Source: Caproicibacter sp002399225
Lineage (GTDB): Bacteria; Bacillota; Clostridia; Oscillospirales; Acutalibacteraceae
Length of the DNA stretch: 41,615 nt
Assembly (NCBI GenBank): GCA_036756705.1
Contig: DAIOKN010000019.1
Location: 1 to 41,615 of the forward strand
Reading direction: 5' to 3'
In this document: piece after piece, positions 23,006 through 31,565 of the stretch
Position numbering within the stretch: the first letter of the stretch is position 1
How the letters are laid out: every line of letters starts with the position of its first letter
Notes under the pieces: generated by a model
The model's database searches: none
Seen by the model: only the letters and a program-made list of their open reading frames with translations
Told to the model about the DNA's origin: nothing
Position numbers and translations under genes: made by a program

Positions 23006-23512
23006 ATGAAAGAACTGAAAAAAGTGGCTGTCGTGATGGGAAGCGACAGTGATTTTCCAGTTGTGTCCGCAGCCGTCAAAAAGCTGAAATCCCTTGAAAT
23101 TCCGTTTGAGGTCCATGTCTTTTCCGCGCACAGAACGCCTGTGGAAGCTGCCGAGTTTGCTAAAAGTGCCAAGACAAACGGCTTTGGCGTTCTCATTGCT
23201 GCTGCCGGTATGGCAGCTCATCTTGCCGGTGTACTTGCCTCGTACACCACTTTGCCGGTCATAGGAATGCCGCTGAAATCCTCTGTGCTGGAAGGACTGG
23301 ATGCGCTGCTTGCCACCGTGCAGATGCCGGGCGGCGTGCCGGTTGCGACCGTCGCCGTCAACGGGGCGGAAAACGCTGCGGTTCTCGCGGCGGAGATCTT
23401 GGCCGTGGGGGACGATGAGCTTGCGAAAAAGCTGGAGCGGATGAAATGCCAAATGAGAGACAAGGTTGCGGCAAAGGATGCAGCCGTCCGTGCTCAGGCA
23501 GAGCAGCTTTAA
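23006..23512 (+). CDS. purE: N5-carboxyaminoimidazole ribonucleotide mutase PurE
   Basis: This 168-residue enzyme is class I PurE, which converts N5-CAIR to CAIR. It shows VVMGSDSDFPV at the N terminus, VHVFSAHRTP near residue 40, and the GMAAHLAGVLA and TTLPVIGMPL segments. AAGGAGAG is 8 bp before the ATG. purK, which makes N5-CAIR, is not adjacent. It is the first gene of a six-gene purine cluster. Confidence 0.95.
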   Translation: MKELKKVAVVMGSDSDFPVVSAAVKKLKSLEIPFEVHVFSAHRTPVEAAEFAKSAKTNGFGVLIAAAGMAAHLAGVLASYTTLPVIGMPLKSSVLEGLDALLATVQMPGGVPVATVAVNGAENAAVLAAEILAVGDDELAKKLERMKCQMRDKVAAKDAAVRAQAEQL

Positions 23513-23541
23513 CCGGCCGATGAAGTGTTTTGGAGGGAAGC

Positions 23542-24576
23542 ATGAAAAGTTACAGTGAGAGTTACAGAGCTGCCGGCGTTGACGTGACGGCGGGATACCG
23601 GGCCGTGGAACTGATGAAACGCCATGTGGAGCGGACCAACATCCCGGGGGTCGTTTCCGGCATCGGTGGTTTCGGCGGTTTATTTCAGCCCGATTTTTCC
23701 GGGATGAAAGCCCCGGTTCTTGTAAGCGGAACCGACGGGGTCGGCACCAAGCTGAAGCTGGCGTTTCTGATGGACAAGCACGACACCATCGGGATCGACT
23801 GCGTCGCCATGTGCGTGAATGATGTTGTCTGCTGCGGGGCAAAGCCGCTTTTTTTCCTTGATTATCTAGCCGTGGGGAAAAATCATCCGGAAAGTATTGA
23901 AAAGATCGTCTCCGGCGTTGCGGAAGGCTGCGTGCAGGCGGATTGTGCACTAATCGGCGGAGAGACCGCCGAGATGCCCGGATTTTATCCGACGGATGAA
24001 TATGACCTTGCGGGGTTTTCCGTCGGCGTGGTAGACCGGGAGAAAATTTTGGACGGCAGCGCGATTCGCCCTGGCGACGCGTTGATCGGGCTGGAATCTT
24101 CCGGCCTCCATTCCAATGGCTTTTCACTGGTGCGCAAGGTGTTCAATCTCGGCGAACGGAATGTCAATATGGAAATCGGCGACCTCGGCTGCACGTTGGG
24201 AGAAGAACTTTTAAAGCCGACCCGCATCTATGTGAAGCCGATGCTGGCGCTGATGAAACAGGTGAAAGTCAAGGCGGCTTCGCATATCACCGGCGGCGGG
24301 TTCTATGAGAATATTCCGCGGATGCTCCCGAAATGCGTAACGGCCCGGATTGAAAAAAGCCGGCTTCCGCAGATGCCGATTTTTGCTCTGCTGCAAAATC
24401 AGGGAACGATTCCGGAACATGATATGTATAATACCTTTAACATGGGGATTGGCATGTGCGCCGCAGTTGCGGCGGAGGATGCTGACCGGGCCGTGGACTT
24501 TTTGAATCATAATGGAGCGCCGGCACGCGTGATTGGCAGCATTGTCGCAGGCGTGGAGGGCGTTGAATTATGCTGA
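23542..24576 (+). CDS. purM: Phosphoribosylformylglycinamidine cyclo-ligase PurM
   Basis: This 344-residue AIR synthetase closes the imidazole ring from FGAM using ATP. Motifs include VSGTDGVGTKLKLAF, GIDCVAMCVNDVVCCGAKPLFFLDY and GLIGGETAEMPG-type ALIGGETAEMPGFY. Also present are GLESSGLHSNGFSLVR and SHITGGGFYENIPRML. GGAGGG lies 5 bp before the ATG at 23542; a TTG four codons earlier sits on the ribosome site. The stop overlaps the purN start by 7 bp, so translation is probably coupled. Confidence 0.96.
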   Translation: MKSYSESYRAAGVDVTAGYRAVELMKRHVERTNIPGVVSGIGGFGGLFQPDFSGMKAPVLVSGTDGVGTKLKLAFLMDKHDTIGIDCVAMCVNDVVCCGAKPLFFLDYLAVGKNHPESIEKIVSGVAEGCVQADCALIGGETAEMPGFYPTDEYDLAGFSVGVVDREKILDGSAIRPGDALIGLESSGLHSNGFSLVRKVFNLGERNVNMEIGDLGCTLGEELLKPTRIYVKPMLALMKQVKVKAASHITGGGFYENIPRMLPKCVTARIEKSRLPQMPIFALLQNQGTIPEHDMYNTFNMGIGMCAAVAAEDADRAVDFLNHNGAPARVIGSIVAGVEGVELC

Positions 24577-25214
24577 AGATTGCTGTCCTTGTCTCCGGTG
24601 GGGGGACCAACCTGCAAGCGTTGATTGATGCGCAGAATCAGGGGAAAATTCCGGGGGGAAAAATCGCTCTGGTCATTTCCAGCCGGGAGGATGCCTATGC
24701 GCTTACCCGCGCGGAGCAGGCCGGAATTCCGGCCGAAGTGCTTCGGCGGCGCAATTTTGCCGGGCAGGACGAGTACGACGAGCAGCTTCTCGGAATTCTG
24801 GACCGGGAGAACATCGGACTGGTGGTGCTTGCCGGATTTATGACAATTATCAGCCCGCAGGTGATTGACCGCTACCGCAACCGGATCGTCAATATTCACC
24901 CATCCCTGCTCCCATCTTTTTGCGGGGAGGGGTATTATGGTCTGCGCGTCCATCAGGCTGCGCTGAAGCGGGGCGTCAGGGTGACGGGTGCAACGGTGCA
25001 TTTCGTCAATGAAGTCTGCGATGGCGGACCAATCATTCTGCAAAAGGCGGTGGAGGTGCTGCCAGGGGATACGCCGGAAATTCTGCAGCGCAGGGTGATG
25101 GAACAGGCGGAGTGGAAACTGCTGCCGAAAGCAGTTGCCCTGTTCTGCGCCGGGCGCCTGAAAGTCGAAAACGGTGTCGTAACAATAAAGGAGGACTTGT
25201 CTTGCAGCGAATGA
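24570..25214 (+). CDS. purN: Phosphoribosylglycinamide formyltransferase PurN
   Basis: This 214-residue monofunctional GART transfers formyl from 10-formyl-THF to GAR. The Rossmann start is LVSGGGTNLQALID. The catalytic Asn-His is in RIVNIHPSLLPSF near residue 110, and TGATVHFVNEVCDGGPII contains the catalytic aspartate. It overlaps purM at its start and the IMP cyclohydrolase gene at its end. Confidence 0.95.
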   Translation: MLKIAVLVSGGGTNLQALIDAQNQGKIPGGKIALVISSREDAYALTRAEQAGIPAEVLRRRNFAGQDEYDEQLLGILDRENIGLVVLAGFMTIISPQVIDRYRNRIVNIHPSLLPSFCGEGYYGLRVHQAALKRGVRVTGATVHFVNEVCDGGPIILQKAVEVLPGDTPEILQRRVMEQAEWKLLPKAVALFCAGRLKVENGVVTIKEDLSCSE

Positions 25215-25912
25215 ATTTAGAAGATTATCTGGGTGGAAACCCATACCCGGGCAGAGGAATTCTGATGGGCAGAAGCGAGGATGGTACTTATGCCGTTATT
25301 GCCTATTTCATCATGGGGCGTAGTGAAAACAGCAGAAACAGAGTGTTTGAAGAGGAAGGACAGGGCCTGCGTACCAAAGCGTTCGACGAATCGAAAGTCA
25401 GGGATCCGTCTTTGATCCTTTATTCGCCGGTGCAGGTGTCCGGAAGCCGCACGGTTGTGACAAATGGGGATCAGACGGACACGGTCTGCGAGTTTCTGAA
25501 AGAGGGAAAGTCGTTTGAAGAAGCACTTCGAACACGGACTTTTGAGCCGGATGCCCCGAACTACACACCGAGAATTTCAGGAATTCTAGAAACGGAAAAC
25601 GGCTTTCGCTTTACACTTTCCATTCTAAAAAGCGGAGATGGTTCGCCGGATGTCACATTTCGGCAGTTCTTTGAATACAATTCTCCTGCCGCGGGAGAGG
25701 GAAGGATCATCCACACTTATTCCGGCGACGGCGATCCGCTTCCTTCCTTTGAAGGAGAGCCGGCCCGCGTCGCTTTGACCGGCAGCATTGATGAGCTGAC
25801 ACACGGAATCTGGAACTCGCTCAATGAAGAGAATAAAATATCTTTATTTGTCCGCTTCATCAGTCTGAAAACCGGGCTGATGGAAACAAGAATTCTAAAC
25901 AAGAACCGTTGA
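25202..25912 (+). CDS. purO: IMP cyclohydrolase, PurO (archaeal) type
   Basis: This 236-residue protein matches the IMP_cyclohyd (PurO) family, which closes FAICAR to IMP and is unrelated to the cyclohydrolase domain of bifunctional PurH. Family-like segments are NPYPGRGILMGRSEDG, VIAYFIMGRSENSRNRVF and RTKAFDESKVRDPSLI. The start is probably the TTG at 25202, which has AAGGAGG 7 bp upstream; the ATG at 25211 is 16 bp from it. It lies directly before a stand-alone AICAR formyltransferase, so the two together replace PurH. Confidence 0.9.
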   Translation: MQRMNLEDYLGGNPYPGRGILMGRSEDGTYAVIAYFIMGRSENSRNRVFEEEGQGLRTKAFDESKVRDPSLILYSPVQVSGSRTVVTNGDQTDTVCEFLKEGKSFEEALRTRTFEPDAPNYTPRISGILETENGFRFTLSILKSGDGSPDVTFRQFFEYNSPAAGEGRIIHTYSGDGDPLPSFEGEPARVALTGSIDELTHGIWNSLNEENKISLFVRFISLKTGLMETRILNKNR

Positions 25913-25927
25913 GAGGGAGGAACTCTA

Positions 25928-27106
25928 ATGGCAAAGGAACTCATGCTGAAATATGGCTGCAATCCGAATCAGAAACCCGCTCGAATCTTTATGAAAGACG
26001 GCAGCAATCTGCCGGTCGAAGTCCTGAATGGACGGCCCGGTTACATCAATTTTCTTGATGCGCTCAATAGCTGGCAACTGGTGCGGGAACTGAAAGCGGC
26101 GTGCGGCCTGCCCGCCGCGGCGTCTTTTAAACATGTCAGTCCGGCGGGGGCCGCGCTCGGCGTGGATCTGCCCGAGACCATCCGGAAAATCTGCTTTGTA
26201 GACGACCTGGAGCTCTCTCCGCTGGCGGCGGCTTATGCGACGGCGCGCGGTGCGGACCGAATGTCTTCCTACGGCGATTTTGCCGCGCTGTCGGATATCT
26301 GCGATGAACAGACGGCAAGGGTTCTCAAGAGAGAAGTTTCCGACGGCGTCATTGCTCCCGGCTATACGGAAAAGGCCCTCGAAATTTTAAAATCCAAGCG
26401 CAAGGGCACCTATAACATTATCCGGATTGACCCGGATTACCGCCCAAATCCGGTCGAGCATAAAGATGTATTCGGTGTGACATTTGAGCAGGGCCGCAAT
26501 GAATCCGCCATCGGCCCGGAGCTTTTGCAAAATATTGTGACAAAAACCCATGTTCTCCCTGACAGTGCAAAACGGGATCTGCTTCTTTCGCTGATTGCGC
26601 TGAAATATACCCAGTCCAATTCCGTGTGCTATGCGCAGGGGGGCCGGACAATCGGGGTCGGAGCGGGCCAGCAGTCCCGGATCCACTGCACACGCCTCGC
26701 CGGAGACAAAGCGGACAAATGGCTGTTGCGCCAGCATCCGAAGGTTTTGGAGCTTCCGTTCCATGAGGGTATCCGCAGGCCGGACCGCGACAACACCATC
26801 GATGTCTATCTGTCCGACGATGCGAAGGGAGTTCTGGCGGACGGAGCTTGGCAGAATCTCTTCACCGTTCGACCGAATCCTCTGACTCGCGAGGAAAAAC
26901 GGGAGTGGCTGAATCGGCAGGCGGGGGTTTCGCTCGGCTCCGACGCATTTTTCCCGTTTGGGGACAACATTGAGCGCGCTCATCAATCCGGCGTCTCTTA
27001 CATTGCACAGCCGGGCGGCTCGATCCGCGATGACAATGTGATCGAAACCTGCGACAAATATGGCATGGTAATGGCGTTTACGGGCCTGCGCCTGTTCCAT
27101 CACTGA
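25928..27106 (+). CDS. purH: Stand-alone AICAR formyltransferase (PurH transformylase part)
   Basis: This 392-residue protein formylates AICAR with 10-formyl-THF. It begins with LKYGCNPNQKPARI and carries SFKHVSPAGAA (the Lys-His pair of the transformylase), QSNSVCYAQGGRTIGVGAGQQSR and SDAFFPFGDNIE. There is no N-terminal MGS-like cyclohydrolase domain, so the usual fused PurH is split. The C terminus is GLRLFHH, close to the RLFRH ending of PurH. GAGGGAGG lies before the ATG. Confidence 0.93.
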   Translation: MAKELMLKYGCNPNQKPARIFMKDGSNLPVEVLNGRPGYINFLDALNSWQLVRELKAACGLPAAASFKHVSPAGAALGVDLPETIRKICFVDDLELSPLAAAYATARGADRMSSYGDFAALSDICDEQTARVLKREVSDGVIAPGYTEKALEILKSKRKGTYNIIRIDPDYRPNPVEHKDVFGVTFEQGRNESAIGPELLQNIVTKTHVLPDSAKRDLLLSLIALKYTQSNSVCYAQGGRTIGVGAGQQSRIHCTRLAGDKADKWLLRQHPKVLELPFHEGIRRPDRDNTIDVYLSDDAKGVLADGAWQNLFTVRPNPLTREEKREWLNRQAGVSLGSDAFFPFGDNIERAHQSGVSYIAQPGGSIRDDNVIETCDKYGMVMAFTGLRLFHH

Positions 27107-27120
27107 GGGCGGGGAAAACG

Positions 27121-28380
27121 ATGAAAATATTAGTGGTCGGCGGCGGCGGCCGGGAACACGTTCTGGTCCGGAAGCTGAAGGAAAGCCCTAGGGCGGAAAA
27201 AATTTACTGCGCCCCGGGGAACGGGGGAATTTCACGGGATGCGGAATGTATTCCGCTTTCCGCGATGGACCTTAAGGGGATTATCTCATTTGCCAAAAAG
27301 AAAGAAATCGGCCTCGTTGTCGTTGCGCCGGATGACCCGCTTGCTGCGGGTATGGTAGATGCGCTGGAAAATGCCGGAATCCGCGCGTTCGGTCCGCGGG
27401 CGAAAGCCGCAGAGATCGAAAGCAGCAAGGTGTTTTCCAAAGATCTGATGAAAAAGTACGGAATTCCGACGGCGGGCTATCAGGTATTCAACCGGCCGGA
27501 TGCCGCGCTGGACTTTATCCGCCGCCGCGCGAAATACCCCGCCGTCATCAAGGCGGACGGGCTGGCGCTCGGCAAGGGTGTCATCCTTGCCTCCAATTTT
27601 GAAGAGGCAAAAGCGGGGATTAAGACCATCATGGAAGACAAAAAGTTTGGCGCTTCCGGTGACCGCGTGGTCGTGGAAGAATTCCTGACCGGTCCGGAGG
27701 TCTCTGTTCTGGCCTTTACGGATGGAAAATGTATCCGACCGATGGTTTCCTCCAAGGATCACAAACGCGCGCTGGACGGGAACAAGGGCCTGAATACCGG
27801 CGGGATGGGAACCATCAGCCCGAATCCGTACTATACCCCTGAAATTGCGCGGCAGTGCGAAAGGGAGATTTTTCTGCCGACGGTCCGCGCGATGAACGAA
27901 GAGGGACGTACGTTCAAAGGCTGCCTGTATTTTGGATTGATGCTGACTCCGGACGGTCCAAGGGTCATCGAATATAACTCCCGGTTCGGCGATCCGGAGG
28001 CTCAGGTGGTTTTGCCGCGCCTAAAGACCGATCTGGTCGATATTATGGAAGCGGTCGCCGATGGAACGCTGGAACAGCAGCCGATTGAATGGAGCAAAGA
28101 GGCCTGCGCCTGTGTTGTGATGGCATCCGGAGGGTATCCGGTTGCATACAAGAAAGGATATGAAATTTCCGGCCTTGATAAAAACGGACAGGTGGAAGGG
28201 GCCACCGTGTTTCACGCCGGAACAGCATATCGAGATGGGAAATTCTATACCAACGGCGGCCGGGTGCTCGGTATAACCGCTCTGGGCCGGGATTTGCCGC
28301 AGGCTTTGGAAAAAGCATATGCTGCCGTTTCGAAAATCCATTTTAAAGAGGAGCAGTACCGGCACGATATCGGGAAATAA
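27121..28380 (+). CDS. purD: Phosphoribosylamine-glycine ligase PurD
   Basis: This 419-residue ATP-grasp enzyme makes GAR from phosphoribosylamine and glycine. The N-terminal domain starts LVVGGGGREHVLVRKL. ATP-grasp segments include PAVIKADGLALGKGVI and VVEEFLTGPEVSVLAFTDG. GGMGTISPNPYYTPE and VIEYNSRFGDPEAQVVLPRL complete the active site. It is the last gene of the cluster; purF, purC, purB, purK and the purL/Q/S genes are not in the window. Confidence 0.95.
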   Translation: MKILVVGGGGREHVLVRKLKESPRAEKIYCAPGNGGISRDAECIPLSAMDLKGIISFAKKKEIGLVVVAPDDPLAAGMVDALENAGIRAFGPRAKAAEIESSKVFSKDLMKKYGIPTAGYQVFNRPDAALDFIRRRAKYPAVIKADGLALGKGVILASNFEEAKAGIKTIMEDKKFGASGDRVVVEEFLTGPEVSVLAFTDGKCIRPMVSSKDHKRALDGNKGLNTGGMGTISPNPYYTPEIARQCEREIFLPTVRAMNEEGRTFKGCLYFGLMLTPDGPRVIEYNSRFGDPEAQVVLPRLKTDLVDIMEAVADGTLEQQPIEWSKEACACVVMASGGYPVAYKKGYEISGLDKNGQVEGATVFHAGTAYRDGKFYTNGGRVLGITALGRDLPQALEKAYAAVSKIHFKEEQYRHDIGK

Positions 28381-28415
28381 CAACCGCTCTGCAAAGATAA
28401 ATTGTTTTATCGCCG

Positions 28416-28451
28416 CACTGCCTTCCTTGTAAAAAGGCGGTGTTGAGTTTT
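28416..28451 (+). terminator. Probable terminator of the pur operon
   Basis: CACTGCCTT (28416-28424) pairs with AAGGCGGTG (28434-28442) with one wobble, and a short TTTT follows at 28448-28451. It is weaker than the adjacent palindrome. Confidence 0.45.
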
Positions 28452-28454
28452 AAA

Positions 28455-28488
28455 AAAGTCCATAACGGCAATTGCCGTTATGGACTTT
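28455..28488 (-). terminator. Perfect 34-bp palindrome, terminator between convergent operons
   Basis: AAAGTCCATAACGGC is followed by AATT and its exact complement, giving a perfect palindrome. On the minus strand six U residues follow the stem, so it should end the pheS-to-28513 transcription. On the plus strand it has only UUU and may add to the purD terminator. Confidence 0.8.
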
Positions 28489-28512
28489 CCCAGTTCTATA
28501 TGAAAGAAAAAA

Positions 28513-28815
28513 TTATTCCGTCAGTGCCCGGTTCAGCCAGACGTCCGCCAGATCCATCGCGCGGTAAAGCCCGTCTTTTTCACTGGCCTTGACAATTTGC
28601 TTCCGGTTACGAACCGTCTGATCCGTCCGCATCAGCTGGATCGTGACCCGATCCGCCACATCCATATCTTTTATTTTTTTCTTGTTTTTAATTTCCAGCC
28701 TGACGACATAGCGGTCTTTCATGCTTCCGTAATAGATCACATCTCCGCAGCGCACCAGCGGTTTCCCTCTGTAGGTTGGAAACTGCGGTTCTCCGTCTTT
28801 TTGTTTGTCTGCCAT
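28513..28815 (-). CDS. Small conserved-looking protein of unknown function
   Basis: The protein has 100 residues. It is basic, with no membrane helix, and is probably a compact beta-rich fold: YRGKPLVRCGDVIYYG, then YVVRLEIKNKK, DRVTIQLMRTD and a C-terminal helix AMDLADVWLNRAL. I do not recognise the family with certainty. It lies 43 bp after ireB and before the terminator palindrome, with AGGAGG about 10 bp before the ATG, so it is probably transcribed with ireB. A regulatory or RNA-binding role is a guess. Confidence 0.65.
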   Translation of the reverse strand: MADKQKDGEPQFPTYRGKPLVRCGDVIYYGSMKDRYVVRLEIKNKKKIKDMDVADRVTIQLMRTDQTVRNRKQIVKASEKDGLYRAMDLADVWLNRALTE

Positions 28816-28858
28816 TCGCTGTCGTCCTCCTTTTTTGAAATGTCGTGCGGGCCGGAAT

Positions 28859-29104
28859 TTATTCCCCCAGGTAGGATTTGACCAATACCTGCAGCAGTTC
28901 GTCCCGGTCGATCCTGCGGATTAAGCTCCGCGCATTGTTGTGAGTTGTAATATAAGTCGGATCTTCCGACAGAATATACCCCACAATCTGATTAATGGGA
29001 TTGTAGCCTTTTTCTTTCAGCGCGTCATACACGGTTGTGAGGATCTTCTTGATGCTGTCCTCCCGGTCGCTTCCAAGTGAAAAAGTTACCGTTTTATCGA
29101 GCAT
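28859..29104 (-). CDS. ireB: IreB family regulatory phosphoprotein (UPF0297/DUF965)
   Basis: This 81-residue protein is of the IreB/YrzL family. In Enterococcus, IreB is a substrate of the PASTA kinase IreK and regulates cephalosporin resistance; the phosphorylated threonines are near the N terminus, and this protein has T5 and T7 there. NPINQIVGYILSEDPTYITTHNNARSLIR is the family signature. The ATG at 29104 has GGAGGTG close upstream; upstream in-frame methionines run through the promoter. ireB usually sits before yqgF/ruvX, whereas here it follows pheT with its own promoter. Confidence 0.92.
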   Translation of the reverse strand: MLDKTVTFSLGSDREDSIKKILTTVYDALKEKGYNPINQIVGYILSEDPTYITTHNNARSLIRRIDRDELLQVLVKSYLGE

Positions 29105-29126
29105 GGGAACACCTCCAGTATTGTTC

Positions 29127-29155
29127 ATCATACAACAATGAGCGGGGAAATGCAA
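29127..29155 (-). promoter_or_regulatory. Promoter of ireB
   Basis: On the minus strand there is a -35 TTGCAT (29150-29155), a 17-bp spacer and a -10 TATGAT (29127-29132). It lies in the 69-bp gap after pheT, so ireB can be expressed apart from the T-box-controlled operon. Confidence 0.6.
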
Positions 29156-29173
29156 GAAATAAATTGTAAACAG

Positions 29174-31552
29174 CTAAGAGCGGAGGATGGCTCCCGCCTT
29201 TTCCAGCTCCTTAACGGCGCGTTTCATTGCCCTTGTAATTCGTTCTTCCGTCAGAGTGCTGTCGGCGGAACGGAGCACAACGCGGAATGCAACGCTCTTT
29301 TTTCCTTTTTCAATCTGTTCCCCGTGGTAGACGTCAAAGAGCTCGATCCGTTCCAGCAGATCGCCGGTGCCGCTGCGGATCGCTTTTTCTAATGTGTTTA
29401 CGGGAATCTGGTCGTCACAAAGCAGTGCCAGGTCCCGCTCCACTGCCGGAAACTTGGGAAGCGGGCGGTAGATCTTTTCCAAGCTGGAATTCTGAAACAG
29501 GGAATCCACGTCGAGGGTGAAGCTGATCACTCTGCAATCCATTCCGTAGTTTTCCGTGACCTCCGGGTGAAGTTCCCCAATGATGCCGAACGGTTTGCCG
29601 CCCAGAGAAAGGCTGGCGCAGCGGCCGGGATGGTAGCTGAATTCTGCCGGGGACGCTTCTATGGCCCAATCCGTTACGTTCAGTTTTTCCAAAAGGCTTT
29701 CCACCATTCCTTTGGCGGTGAAAAAATCGGCGCCTTCTCCGTACATGCCGCAGATCAGCTTCAGCTTTTCTTCCGGCAGCCGATCTTCGGCAGTGGGGAG
29801 ATATTCCGTTGCAAGCTCATAGAGACAGGCGGAGCCATTGCGGTTGTTGTAGTTGCGGGCCAGGGTTTCCATCATGGAGGGCAGTGCGGTGGTGCGCATG
29901 ATGCTGGTGTCTTCGCCGAGCGGGTTTGAGATCACGACGGAATGACGGAGCGGAGAATCCTGCGGTATCCGGATTTTATCGTAGTCTTTGGGACTGATGA
30001 AGGAGTAGGTCATGATTTCACTTGCGCCGAGCGCCAGCATGGTATCCCCGATCAGACTCTCAAATTTCTGCCGGCGCGTATATTTTCCCTGAGCACCGCC
30101 GTGAAGCGAAGCGGAAGAAATTTTGTCATAGCCGTAGAAACGGGCAATTTCTTCGGCGATGTCGGCCTTATGGACCAGGTCCGGCCGGAAGGTGGGAACC
30201 AAAATTTCGTCGCCTTCAAATTCACAGTCCAGGTCGGCAAGGATCTGCTTCATTTTTTCTTCAGAAAGGGAAATGCCGAGGAAGCGGTTGATCCAGTCTG
30301 TTTCCAGCCGGACCCTGTGGCGTTCCGGCGTAAAGTGGCGGCTTTCGAGAATTCCGTCCGTCACATCGCCGGCGTCCAGCAGCTCCACAAGTTCGCACGC
30401 GCGGTCTAGCGCAGGAATGCAGTTATTCGGATCCAGTCCTTTTTCATATAGAGCGGAGGCATCCGTGCGCATCCCGAGGTCGTGCGCGGTGGTGCGGACC
30501 GAAGGGCCGTTAAAGCAGGCGGACTCGAATACGATGGACGTGGTATCTCCCACAATTTCGCTGTTTTCTCCGCCCATGACGCCGGCGACGGCGACCGCGC
30601 GGTTTTCATCCGCGATCACCAGGTTATTGGGATGAAGTGCGCGGGGCGTGCCGTCCAGCGTAGTGATCGCTTCGTTTTCTTTTGCGCGGCGCACGATGAT
30701 TTTGTGGCCTTGCAGGAACCGATAATCGAAAGAGTGCATCGGCTGGCCATATTCAAGCATCACATAGTTTGTGATATCGACGATGTTGTTGATCGGGCGT
30801 ACGCCCATTGAACGCAGGCGCTCGCGCATCCAGCGCGGGGAGGGCTTTACCCGCACATTCTTCACAACGCGGGCGGAGTACATTGGGCACAGGTCAGGCG
30901 CTTCCACCGAAACGCTCAAAAGGTCCTTTCCGGCGCCGTATCCGCCTGCAACTTTGGGTGTGTGCAGCTTCAGCGTCTTGTGAAACGTGGCGGCAACTTC
31001 GCGCGCCAAGCCGATGACAGAGAAGCAGTCCGGGCGGTTCGAGGTAATTTCAAATTCCACAATGGTGTCGTCAAGACCGATCGCCTCCCGGATTGGCTGG
31101 CCCAGATGGCAGTCCTCCTGCAAAACAAAGATCCCGTCTTCTACCGCGTAGGGGAAGTCGTGCGCGGTCAGACCAAGCTCCGAAAGGGAGCAGAGCATGC
31201 CGTTGCTTTCCAGCCCGCGCAGCTTGCTGCGGACGATTTTTTTGCCGTCGGCCAGAGAGGAACCGTCCAGCGCGACGGGCACCAGGTCGCCGATCTTTAG
31301 GTTCTGTGCCCCGGTGATAATCTGAAGCGGTTCGCTGCTGCCGATGTCGGTCTTTGTGATCCACAGGTGGTCGGAATTCGGGTGGCGTTCCAGCGAAAGG
31401 ATTTTACCGACGACGATGTTTTTGATTTCGCTGCCCTCCGTCCTCCAGCTTTCCACTTTGGAGCCGCTCATGGTGATCGCTTCCGTAAAGGAGCGAATCG
31501 GCATCTCTTCCAGCTCAACAAATTCCCGGAGCCATTTCTTGGACAGATTCAT
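29174..31552 (-). CDS. pheT: Phenylalanyl-tRNA synthetase beta subunit
   Basis: This 792-residue protein forms the alpha2-beta2 PheRS with PheS. The N terminus (NLSKKWLREFVEL) is typical. A tRNA-binding EMAP-like domain follows (about 40-150), then the B3/B4 editing region with VEFEITSNRPDCFSVIGLARE and the B5 domain. The catalytic-like core comes next, and a C-terminal anticodon-binding FDX-ACB domain contains PKFPAVERDLALL and SVAFRVVLRSADSTLTEERI. The ATG at 31552 has GGGGGA 9 bp upstream; a TTG two codons earlier is too close. It lies 13 bp after pheS. Confidence 0.96.
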   Translation of the reverse strand: MNLSKKWLREFVELEEMPIRSFTEAITMSGSKVESWRTEGSEIKNIVVGKILSLERHPNSDHLWITKTDIGSSEPLQIITGAQNLKIGDLVPVALDGSSLADGKKIVRSKLRGLESNGMLCSLSELGLTAHDFPYAVEDGIFVLQEDCHLGQPIREAIGLDDTIVEFEITSNRPDCFSVIGLAREVAATFHKTLKLHTPKVAGGYGAGKDLLSVSVEAPDLCPMYSARVVKNVRVKPSPRWMRERLRSMGVRPINNIVDITNYVMLEYGQPMHSFDYRFLQGHKIIVRRAKENEAITTLDGTPRALHPNNLVIADENRAVAVAGVMGGENSEIVGDTTSIVFESACFNGPSVRTTAHDLGMRTDASALYEKGLDPNNCIPALDRACELVELLDAGDVTDGILESRHFTPERHRVRLETDWINRFLGISLSEEKMKQILADLDCEFEGDEILVPTFRPDLVHKADIAEEIARFYGYDKISSASLHGGAQGKYTRRQKFESLIGDTMLALGASEIMTYSFISPKDYDKIRIPQDSPLRHSVVISNPLGEDTSIMRTTALPSMMETLARNYNNRNGSACLYELATEYLPTAEDRLPEEKLKLICGMYGEGADFFTAKGMVESLLEKLNVTDWAIEASPAEFSYHPGRCASLSLGGKPFGIIGELHPEVTENYGMDCRVISFTLDVDSLFQNSSLEKIYRPLPKFPAVERDLALLCDDQIPVNTLEKAIRSGTGDLLERIELFDVYHGEQIEKGKKSVAFRVVLRSADSTLTEERITRAMKRAVKELEKAGAILRS

Positions 31553-31565
31553 TTCCAATTCCCCC

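Noticed and set aside
22871..24127. Minus-strand open frame of about 418 codons opposite purE and purM
   Set aside because: It is Arg/Ser/Pro-rich, crosses the pur promoter and two genes, and matches no family; it is a shadow frame.
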